The notes beneath the pieces are model-generated. The model was not told the DNA's origin and did no database searches. It was given only the letters and a program-made list of their open reading frames with translations. A stretch of 12,561 nucleotides of DNA from Blautia sp. GTDB lineage: Bacteria > Bacillota > Clostridia > Lachnospirales > Lachnospiraceae. The stretch lies in NCBI GenBank assembly GCA_017515945.1, contig JAFWDX010000354.1:1-12561 (forward strand), in the 5' to 3' direction. A program made the translations under genes and the position numbers. Positions 7,340 to 12,561 of this stretch are shown here, piece after piece. Every line of letters starts with the position of its first letter. Position 1 is the first letter of the stretch.

Positions 7340-7978
7340 ATGCTGGCGAAATTCTTCAGCTTTGACAACCCTGTATGGCGTGTGGTCCTGAAAATCGGAC
7401 AGATCTGGCTGCTGAACATCCTGTGGCTGGTGACAAGCGTGCCTGTCATCACGATCGGGGCCTCTACCACCGCATTGATCTACAGCTGTATGAAGCTGCA
7501 GAAGGACGACGGGTATCCGACCAGGAATTTCTTCCATTCCTTTAAGGACAATTTCGCGCAGGCTACGGTCATCTGGCTGATCTACGCTGGTGCGGGTGCA
7601 CTGCTGGCCGGAGGGCTGATCTTCTGGAACCAGATCGACAAATCCTCCCTGAAGCTCGGCTGGGCTTTGGTGATCGCGCTGGCGATCCCATATGTCCTTT
7701 CCCTGCTGTATGTCTTCGCAGTCCAGGCCAAATTTGTCAATACGATCAAAAACACGATGCACTATGCGATCATTCTCGCCATCAAGCATTTTAAGTATAC
7801 CTTTCAGATGCTGCTGCTTTTCGGCGTGGTCATTTATCTGAATGTCACAACGATCGTGTGGGTCAATTATCTGACACTCACTGTCGGCGTCGGACTGATC
7901 GCGTATCTGTGTTCTTTGTATTACGCAAAGATCTTTGAGGCATATATTCCTGCACAGGAGGATGATCCGGAGGCGTGA
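7340..7978 (+). CDS. DUF624 family membrane protein (YesL-like)
   Basis: A 212-residue protein with about five membrane segments (roughly residues 20-42, 73-96, 106-128, 153-175 and 177-195) and a short acidic C-terminal tail. The opening FFSFDNPVWRVVLKIGQIWLLNILW and the following SVPVITIGASTTALIYS are hallmarks of the DUF624/YesL family. These genes commonly sit in Bacillota sugar-uptake operons, including the B. subtilis rhamnogalacturonan yes cluster. Its biochemical role is not established; an accessory or assembly role for the ABC importer is only a guess. A strong AAGGAGGT (7327-7334) precedes ATG 7340. It lies between two copies of the repeated leader element, so it may be transcribed both from the main operon and from its own start. 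Confidence 0.9.
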   Translation: MLAKFFSFDNPVWRVVLKIGQIWLLNILWLVTSVPVITIGASTTALIYSCMKLQKDDGYPTRNFFHSFKDNFAQATVIWLIYAGAGALLAGGLIFWNQIDKSSLKLGWALVIALAIPYVLSLLYVFAVQAKFVNTIKNTMHYAIILAIKHFKYTFQMLLLFGVVIYLNVTTIVWVNYLTLTVGVGLIAYLCSLYYAKIFEAYIPAQEDDPEA

Positions 7979-7979
7979 T

Positions 7980-8015
7980 CGTAACTGTTCAGTCACAAGC
8001 GCTTTCACAGTTACG
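7980..8015. promoter_or_regulatory. cre-like operator inside an inverted repeat upstream of kduI
   Basis: CGTAACTGT (7980-7988) and ACAGTTACG (8007-8015) form a perfect 9-bp inverted repeat starting 1 nt after the DUF624 stop. Its 18-nt centre contains the palindrome AAGCGCTT (7997-8004). Read on the minus strand, 8007-7994 is TGAAAGCGCTTGTG, which matches the CcpA cre consensus TGWAARCGYTWNCW at 12 of 14 positions. That would place kduI under catabolite repression or a related LacI-family regulator. The outer repeat could instead be a second operator or an mRNA hairpin. Confidence 0.5.
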
Positions 8016-8076
8016 AATGAACATTTATGACTCCGGTGCAAAAAAGCTGTTTCGAACGTACGGAAATCCAGATACT

Positions 8077-8132
8077 TTTTCCATTTATCTGGCCGCGCGA
8101 GTCTATACTGGCGCGAACAAATAAATGGAAAA
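8077..8132 (+). repeat. 12-bp perfect inverted repeat overlapping leader copy 2
   Basis: TTTTCCATTTAT (8077-8088) is exactly complementary to ATAAATGGAAAA (8121-8132). Inside, CGCGC (8094-8098) is complementary to GCGCG (8111-8115). The right arm includes the 5' strand of P2 of the repeated element (8127-8133), and the loop contains TATACTGG of P1. In a read-through transcript this hairpin would exclude the P1/P2 fold, giving two competing structures. Copy 1 has no equivalent upstream arm. Confidence 0.5.
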
Positions 8133-8217
8133 TGTACTTTGTTTTCCGCACGGTATATGCAGAGGCTCTAAATACGTGGAAGCAAGAGCATTCCACGTAT
8201 TAAGACCCTCTAGTATA
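8104..8217 (+). ncRNA. Structured leader element, copy 2 (upstream of kduI)
   Basis: This is the second copy of the element at 7188-7298. P1: TATACTGG 8104-8111 with CTAGTATA 8210-8217. P2: GGAAAAT 8127-8133 with GTTTTCC 8141-8147 (one G-U). P3: GCA 8148-8150 with TGC 8158-8160 around the conserved CGGTATA. P4: AATACGTGGAA 8171-8181 with TTCCACGTATT 8191-8201. From ATAAATGG to CTAGTATA the copies differ by 9 substitutions and one inserted base over 97 positions (hand count). The right P4 strand through TAAGACCCTCTAGTATA is invariant. It ends about 11 nt before the kduI ribosome binding site, a plausible position for translational control. Confidence 0.5.
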
Positions 8218-8242
8218 TTATATTATATGGAGATTTTCGATT

Positions 8243-9085
8243 ATGGATATTCGTTATTCTGTAAATCAGAGGGATTTCAAACGCTATACAACTCAGGAGA
8301 TGAGGGATGAGTTTCTGATCACCGGTCTCTATCAACCGGATCAGGTCGTGGCCGTCTACTCACATGTGGACCGCATGGTCACCTTCGGCTGCATGCCGGT
8401 TCATGAAGAAGTGCCGATCGACAAAGGCATCGATGTCTGGCATAACTTTGGCACCACATACCTGCTGGAACGCAGGGAGCTGGGTATGTTCAACATCGGC
8501 GGCCCCGGCACGGTCACGGCTGATGATGAGACCTTCGCCATGAATTACAAGGACTGCCTGTACATCACCCAGGGCACCAAAAAGGTCACCTTCCGCAGCG
8601 AAGATCCGGAGAATCCGGCGAAGTTTTACATGGTCAGCGCACCTGCCCACTGCGCATACAAGACGACCTTCATCCCGATCGAGAAGGCCAACAAACGCCC
8701 GATCGGCGCCATGGAGACCTCCAACAAGCGCACGATCAACCAGTTCATCCATCCGGATGTGCTCAAGACATGCCAGCTTTCCATGGGCATGACCTGCCTT
8801 GAACCGGGCAGCATCTGGAATACCATGCCGGCGCATACCCATGAGCGCAGGATGGAGATCTATATGTACTTTGAGCTCTCCGAGGACAACGTCGTGTTCC
8901 ACATGATGGGCGAAGGGAATGAGACCAGACATATCGTCATGCACAATGAGGAAGCGGTCATCAGCCCCTCCTGGAGCATCCATGCCGGCGCAGGTACCAG
9001 CAACTATACCTTCATCTGGGCGATGGGCGGAGAGAACCAGGCCTTTGACGATATGGACAACATTGAGAACAAGGATCTGAGATAA
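8243..9085 (+). CDS. kduI: 5-keto-4-deoxyuronate (DKI) isomerase KduI
   Basis: A 280-residue protein, close to the 278 residues of E. coli KduI. It isomerises 5-keto-4-deoxyuronate, the product of unsaturated galacturonate, to 2,5-diketo-3-deoxygluconate in the pectin pathway. The metal ligands are visible with a 2-residue offset from E. coli: His198, His200 and Glu205 in PAHTHERRMEIY, and His247 in SPSWSIHAGAGTSNY. The N-terminal VFTFGCMP-like stretch (VTFGCMPV), the GMFNIGGPGTV motif and the C-terminal MGGENQAFDDMD fit the family over its whole length. The ribosome binding site is GGAGA (8229-8233), 9 nt before the ATG and preceded by an AT-rich run. It completes the route begun by GH105; the next enzyme, KduD, is not in the window. 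Confidence 0.97.
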   Translation: MDIRYSVNQRDFKRYTTQEMRDEFLITGLYQPDQVVAVYSHVDRMVTFGCMPVHEEVPIDKGIDVWHNFGTTYLLERRELGMFNIGGPGTVTADDETFAMNYKDCLYITQGTKKVTFRSEDPENPAKFYMVSAPAHCAYKTTFIPIEKANKRPIGAMETSNKRTINQFIHPDVLKTCQLSMGMTCLEPGSIWNTMPAHTHERRMEIYMYFELSEDNVVFHMMGEGNETRHIVMHNEEAVISPSWSIHAGAGTSNYTFIWAMGGENQAFDDMDNIENKDLR

Positions 9086-9097
9086 TTGAAAGCCGAC

Positions 9098-9209
9098 GGG
9101 GTCAGGCTCCGGTAACAAAGTGTGAACAAAAAAAGAACAAAGCGAGAACTCTGAAAGAGTTCTTGCTTTGTTCTTTTTTGTTCACCCTTTGTTACCGGGG
9201 CCTGACCCC
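9098..9209. terminator. 112-nt near-perfect hairpin between convergent genes
   Basis: One hairpin spans almost the whole gap between kduI and the convergent flavoprotein gene. 9098-9120 pairs with 9187-9209 with only a wobble, and 9121-9152 pairs with 9156-9186 with one bulged A and one mismatch, around a GAA loop (9153-9155). It carries A7 on one strand and T6 on the other, so it can work as a terminator from both sides. Its outer ends carry GGGGTCAGGC and GCCTGACCCC, also seen near position 35. The stem is far longer than a normal terminator, suggesting a REP-like or mobile palindrome taken over as terminator. Confidence 0.7.
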
Positions 9210-9211
9210 AT

Positions 9212-9230
9212 GGGGACCAGCCCCCTTTTT
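9212..9230 (+). terminator. Small rho-independent terminator, plus strand
   Basis: GGGG (9212-9215), ACCAG loop, CCCC (9221-9224), then CTTTTT. It lies just past the long hairpin and 2 nt before the stop codon of the opposing gene. It would finish transcription of the kduI operon. The stem is short, so it probably acts together with the larger hairpin. Confidence 0.45.
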
Positions 9231-9232
9231 AA

Positions 9233-11764
9233 TTATGCGTTGTCAGCGCTGAGGGCCTGCGCAGCGGTGCGGCCGGAGACAAAGATCTCAACGATCGCGT
9301 TGCCGCCGAGGCGGTTGCCGCCGTGGATACCGCCTGTGACTTCACCTGCGGCATAGAGGCCGGCGATGGGATTGCCCTCTGTGTCAAGGACATGGCGCTC
9401 GGTATCGACCTTGACGCCGCCCATGGTGTGATGGGTGCTGGGAGCCATCAGACGGACGGTCAGCATGGTGCCGTCCAGGTCATAGGTCTCAGGATTGTAG
9501 CTGCCATCCTCATTCTTTTCGACATTGCCGATGGTGCGGGAGGCGATGGCCTTGCCCACATCCTCGAACTCGCCGCCGGTCATGACGGCATTGTCATAAT
9601 TGCGGATGGTCTCAAGCACGACCTCGGGATCGGCTTCGATGCCAAGCTCCGCGAAGAGATCGCCGAGCTGATCCGGTGTGCGGCGATAATAACGGCCGGG
9701 ATAGTCTCCCTCGCCCAGCTGGATCGGTCCGGGAATCTTTTCTTCCGCGTTGTAGATCTCGAGGAAGACGCCCTTTGTGCCGTTGACCTCGATGCCGTTG
9801 CGGAACTCGGCCAGAGACAGCACGTCACGCTCGGAACCCTCATCGACGAACCGCTTGCCGGTGGTCGGGTTGATATAGACAGCGTAATTGCCGCCGCCGA
9901 AGGCGAGGTTGCCGTTGTCCACCCAAGAGATGGGCATGAGCTGTGTAAAGCCCTCACCGGTGGTGGCGGCGCCGACGGCCTCAGCCATGGCGATGCCATC
10001 GCCCTGGAGGGAGCTGCGGTTGGTGGTCTTGGTCGCGGTGGTCAGATATTCCTCGGACCAGTAGATGTTGTCCTCGAGGACCTTATTGATGTTGGCGGCA
10101 AATCCGCCGGTGGCAAGGATGACGCCCTTGTTCGCGTGGGCCGTCACTTCGGTGCCGTCATATTTGGTGGCTTTTACGCCTGTGACGCGGCCGTCCTCAA
10201 CGATGAGCTCGTTGGCGGTGGTGCGCAGCAGGATCTGGTTTTCTTCGTTGGCATTGAGGAAGGCCGTCCTGGGAGCGACAAAATAGGTGCCCCAGCGTCC
10301 GCCGTATTCCTCTGTCTCACCGTCGCCGTCGGTATCGACATTGGCGCCGATGAACTCGTTCTCTCTGTACCACAGAGCGCCGATCAGGGTCGGCTGGGTA
10401 TCCTCGACAAAGGTGGAGCCCATGGACTCAAGCCACGGTTTGAGCTCCTGGCCGCCGTTGATGAACTGGCTGACCAGATCCACGTCGCCGTAGATCCACT
10501 CGGTGCCGTCCGCACTCTGGCGAAGACCGCCGTAATAGGTCTGGAAAATATGCAGGTTCAGCGTAGAGAAGAGGGTCAGCTGATTCTCAGGTGTGCCTGC
10601 ATCCAGCTTGGGCTGTGCCCAGTCAAGATAAGCCTGGATCTCTTTCTTGAGCTCCTGAAGGATCGGGAGATAATCGGCATGGACACCGTGTTTGGAAAGC
10701 TCGGCGGCGTCGCCGGCCACAAATTCGTGATCCAGATAATAATCTGCGTCGAACTCCTCCTCGGACCAGTCGAGGATCATCTTGAGCTCGTTGATGCAGC
10801 CCTGAACGGATTTGACCTTGTTATAGGTCTCACCGTCAAAGCCGACGCCGGTCTCGGCATCCGGATCTGCCGGATCCCATACCAGGTAGGGCATTACGGA
10901 CTGATACTGACCGCCGGAAACCAGGGTGTTTCCGCCGATCTCGGCGTTCTTTTCGATGACCAGGACGGTGTTGCCATCCTCGGCAGCCTGAGCCGCGGCC
11001 GCGATGCCGGCACCGCCGGCGCCTACGATGACCACGTCATAGGTCAGATCCATGGCTTCGCCCGGAACGGTCTCGATGGTGTTGGTGATGAACTGGTTTT
11101 TGTTGGTGACACCGGCCTCGTCTGCGGCGGCATTGACGGCCTCCTTAAGAGCGCGGCTGGAGAAGGTGGCGCCGGACACGCTGTCGACGCCTGTGCCGTT
11201 GGCCTCGATGATCTGGGGGATCAGGATGTCAAAGGCAGGAGTGCCTACATGGTCTGTCTCGGCTGTGCTGACGATCTCGATGCCGGTGACAGCGGACTCG
11301 TCAAAGGTGACGCTGACCTCGGTGGGGCCGTTATAGCCGTCTGCCGTCGCCGTGTAGGTGCCGGGTGTGAAGGCCAGCTCAGCGTCTGCGGCAGGAGCTT
11401 CGCCGCCCTGCGCCTGGGCCAGGGCATCCGTCAGGGCCGTGCGCACGGCATCCGATGTCACGGTGGCGCCGGCCACGCCGTCGAACTCTGTGGACTGACC
11501 GTTAAGGATCTCGGGGATCAGCGTCTCGATCGCCGCTCCGCCGATCTCCGGCGTTTCCAGCTCTCCGTCAATCATCAGGGCCGTGATCTGGCTGTCATCC
11601 GTGGTCACGGTGACAGTGACCGGACCGCCCAGACCCTGCGCGGAAGCAGAGTAGGTACCGGGGACGTAGGCTCCGCCCTCCTCAGCGGGAACTGCGGCCG
11701 CACCGGCGAGGACCATGGATGCGGTCAGGGAAAGACTGAGCACCTTCTGTAAGGATCTTTTCAT
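9233..11764 (-). CDS. Secreted fumarate-reductase-like flavoprotein, two FMN domains
   Basis: An 843-residue exported flavoenzyme. Residues 1-28 are a Sec signal (KRSLQKVLSLSLTASMVLAG, likely cut near PAEEGG) with no lipobox Cys. Two FMN_bind domains follow (about 32-115 and 130-215), each with the ApbE flavinylation motif: DGVAGATVTS (Thr101) and DSVSGATFSS (Thr200). Residues about 240-843 are the FAD_binding_2/succinate dehydrogenase-fumarate reductase flavoprotein domain, with VIVGAGGAG (Gly248-Gly253), Glu271, the likely catalytic Arg646 in GSERD, His778/His779 in STHHTMGG and Arg818 in GGIHGGNRLGG. The family passes electrons through covalent FMN to an extracellular acceptor such as fumarate, urocanate or another enoate; the substrate here is unknown. 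AAGGAG (11772-11777) fixes the start. A much longer upstream extension in frame is rejected. Confidence 0.92.
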   Translation of the reverse strand: MKRSLQKVLSLSLTASMVLAGAAAVPAEEGGAYVPGTYSASAQGLGGPVTVTVTTDDSQITALMIDGELETPEIGGAAIETLIPEILNGQSTEFDGVAGATVTSDAVRTALTDALAQAQGGEAPAADAELAFTPGTYTATADGYNGPTEVSVTFDESAVTGIEIVSTAETDHVGTPAFDILIPQIIEANGTGVDSVSGATFSSRALKEAVNAAADEAGVTNKNQFITNTIETVPGEAMDLTYDVVIVGAGGAGIAAAAQAAEDGNTVLVIEKNAEIGGNTLVSGGQYQSVMPYLVWDPADPDAETGVGFDGETYNKVKSVQGCINELKMILDWSEEEFDADYYLDHEFVAGDAAELSKHGVHADYLPILQELKKEIQAYLDWAQPKLDAGTPENQLTLFSTLNLHIFQTYYGGLRQSADGTEWIYGDVDLVSQFINGGQELKPWLESMGSTFVEDTQPTLIGALWYRENEFIGANVDTDGDGETEEYGGRWGTYFVAPRTAFLNANEENQILLRTTANELIVEDGRVTGVKATKYDGTEVTAHANKGVILATGGFAANINKVLEDNIYWSEEYLTTATKTTNRSSLQGDGIAMAEAVGAATTGEGFTQLMPISWVDNGNLAFGGGNYAVYINPTTGKRFVDEGSERDVLSLAEFRNGIEVNGTKGVFLEIYNAEEKIPGPIQLGEGDYPGRYYRRTPDQLGDLFAELGIEADPEVVLETIRNYDNAVMTGGEFEDVGKAIASRTIGNVEKNEDGSYNPETYDLDGTMLTVRLMAPSTHHTMGGVKVDTERHVLDTEGNPIAGLYAAGEVTGGIHGGNRLGGNAIVEIFVSGRTAAQALSADNA

Positions 11765-11853
11765 TCTCTTTCTCCTTTCATAAAAATGGTTAAAATGGAT
11801 AGTTACATACTCATATTTAATCATATTTTGGACAAAATAGCAATGACTTTGAA
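11765..11853 (-). promoter_or_regulatory. Flavoprotein promoter region with a 16-bp palindrome
   Basis: This AT-rich stretch precedes the minus-strand flavoprotein gene. It contains TATTTTG-GA-CAAAATA (11824-11839), a perfect 7-bp inverted repeat with 2-nt spacing, a shape typical of a dimeric repressor operator. TTGCTA and TAAATA on the minus strand, 18 nt apart, are a weak promoter candidate that the palindrome would overlap. The regulator is not identifiable. AAGGAG on the minus strand lies at 11777-11772. Confidence 0.4.
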
Positions 11854-11884
11854 ATGAGTCAGGGGGACAGGTTCCTTGACTCAT
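11854..11884. repeat. REP-like palindrome
   Basis: ATGAGTCA (11854-11861) and TGACTCAT (11877-11884) form a perfect 8-bp stem around GGGGGACAGGTTCCT. The 13-mer ATGAGTCAGGGGG also occurs on the minus strand at 75-63. GGGGACAGGTTCC-type loops are familiar from dispersed intergenic palindromes associated with REP-type (Y1, TnpA-REP) transposases. No such transposase is in this window. Confidence 0.45.
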
Positions 11885-11904
11885 CTGAAGTGTTATCGCA
11901 TAAA

Positions 11905-12156
11905 CGGACGCCGGGCATTGTAAATATTTGAAGCGGGCAGCGCCGGATGTATCCCCATGTGTGACCACTGAAAAAACGTCCGAGCCCTTTCCGCTGGCGC
12001 TCCAGGAAGGCGGGCTATTCGTCCATAGACGACAGACTCTTAGCCCGCCTTCCAGGACCGCCATGCGTCCTGGTCTCGTACATTTTTTCTGTCGATGGTC
12101 ACACATGGGGATACATCCGGCGCTGCCCGCTGGGAAGGCTTAAGAAGCCCGGCTGA
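11905..12156 (+). repeat. 252-bp long-hairpin element, copy A
   Basis: A non-coding unit that can fold almost end to end. GCCGGGC 11910-11916 pairs with GCCCGGC 12147-12153. A perfect 36-bp stem joins 11932-11967 with 12096-12131. A second stem joins 11968-11984 with 12075-12091 (14 of 17 pairs). An internal loop follows, then a 22-bp stem (11996-12017 with 12041-12062, 2 mismatches), and a 23-nt apical loop containing CCATAGACGACAG. An inverted copy lies at 12303-12554. It may be a structured RNA, a transposon-derived palindrome, or a large bacterial interspersed repeat; no family is recognised and strand is arbitrary. Confidence 0.75.
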
Positions 12157-12302
12157 AAATACCAGCCGTATTCAATACCTGTCCGCGCCACCAACAGCCG
12201 GGCCGACAACCTCCATCCGCCTCACAGACTTACGATATCCGGCATTCGGTTAAGCAATGATACTACCGGTAGGCCGTGAATTTTAACCTCCGTGACTCAT
12301 TG
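12157..12302. other. Spacer between the inverted hairpin copies
   Basis: 146 nt with no supported gene. It contains CAGCCGGGC (12195-12203), which matches the start of copy B, and TCCATCCGCCTC (12212-12223), the exact inverse of GAGGCGGATGGA at 12336-12347. These look like scrambled fragments of a third copy. CTACCGGTAG (12263-12272) is a perfect 10-bp palindrome. Nothing else is evident. Confidence 0.4.
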
Positions 12303-12554
12303 TCAGCCGGGCTTCGATTCCGTTCATGGCAGACAGAGGCGGATGGATCCACCGGTGTGACCATCGACAGAAAAAATGCACGAGACCAGAACGCATGGCT
12401 CTCTTGGAACGCGGGCTAAGAGGCTGTCGTCTATGGCTGAATAGCCCGCATTCCTAGAGAGCCAGCGGAAAGGGCTCGGGCGTTTATTCAGTGGTCACAC
12501 CGGGGGATTCATCCGGCTCTGCCTGCCTCAAAGCATTACCCAGCCCGGCGTCCG
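12303..12554 (-). repeat. 252-bp long-hairpin element, copy B (inverted)
   Basis: The reverse complement of 12303-12554 aligns with copy A over exactly 252 positions without gaps. I count 43 mismatches by hand, about 83% identity. Both ends (CGGACGCCGGGC and GAAGCCCGGCTGA) and both sides of the internal loop (GAGCCCTTTCCGCTGGC, GCCATGCGT) are unchanged apart from single bases. Differences in the stems are often paired. Its 36-bp arms are less perfect than in A. The element ends 7 nt before the window edge, so further copies outside cannot be excluded. Confidence 0.75.
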
Positions 12555-12561
12555 GTTATTC

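Noticed and set aside
7188..8217. tRNA or known riboswitch for the repeated leader element
   Set aside because: It has no cloverleaf or CCA-like end, and I could not match it to the consensus of common riboswitches (TPP, SAM, glycine, guanidine, ZTP, c-di-GMP) from memory. A covariance search was not possible here.
9323..11752. 809-codon open frame on the plus strand opposite the flavoprotein
   Set aside because: It is antisense to a clear flavoprotein with intact motifs, has no ribosome binding site, and its translation shows no recognisable domain. It reflects GC-biased codons on the opposite strand.
11765..12106. In-frame upstream extension of the flavoprotein (to 957 codons)
   Set aside because: The added part runs through the AT-rich promoter region and the long hairpin repeat. 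The signal peptide and a strong AAGGAG site place the start at 11764.
11928..12143. 71-codon open frame inside hairpin copy A
   Set aside because: The sequence is a near-perfect palindrome with pairing constraints, lacks a ribosome binding site, and shows base-paired rather than codon-like substitutions relative to copy B.
11905..12554. CRISPR array
   Set aside because: There are only two large inverted copies, not short direct repeats with regular unique spacers, and no cas gene is present.

Overview
This window is a carbohydrate-utilisation locus from a bacterium that looks like a Bacillota/Clostridia member, possibly a gut Lachnospiraceae relative. The evidence is moderate GC, strong AGGAGG-type ribosome binding sites, a YesL-type DUF624 membrane protein, a family-1 sugar ABC importer with no ATPase of its own, and a secreted flavinylated reductase. 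No rRNA or tRNA is present to confirm the lineage.

Layout. Positions 75-923 (minus) encode an AraC-family regulator, divergent from a plus-strand cluster: a GH105 unsaturated-uronyl hydrolase, a sugar-binding protein, two ABC permeases, a GH28 polygalacturonase, a DUF624 protein and KduI, the 5-keto-4-deoxyuronate isomerase. Together these describe import of pectin oligogalacturonides and their intracellular breakdown. The importer takes up oligomers, GH28 and GH105 trim saturated and unsaturated ends, and KduI isomerises the unsaturated uronate product toward KDG. A pectate lyase, the transporter ATPase, KduD, KdgK and KdgA are not in the window. A 112-nt near-perfect hairpin separates kduI from a convergent minus-strand gene for a secreted fumarate-reductase-like flavoprotein with two FMN-binding domains.

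Non-coding structure is the unusual part. (1) A roughly 110-nt element occurs twice, directly upstream of DUF624 and of kduI. Each copy can fold into a closing stem plus three hairpins. The copies are about 90% identical and include one compensatory base-pair change, so a cis-acting structured RNA (riboswitch-like leader) is a serious possibility. (2) Positions 11905-12554 hold two inverted, equally long (252-bp) copies of a long-hairpin element with no coding potential. They are about 83% identical by hand alignment and show five double substitutions that keep pairing. I do not recognise this family. (3) REP-like palindromes sharing the 10-mer GGGGTCAGGC lie at the 3' ends of genes. (4) A cre-like operator sits upstream of kduI, and the leader of the binding-protein gene is structured.

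The strongest candidates for something undescribed are the two-copy leader element in the pectin operon and the 252-bp inverted hairpin pair.
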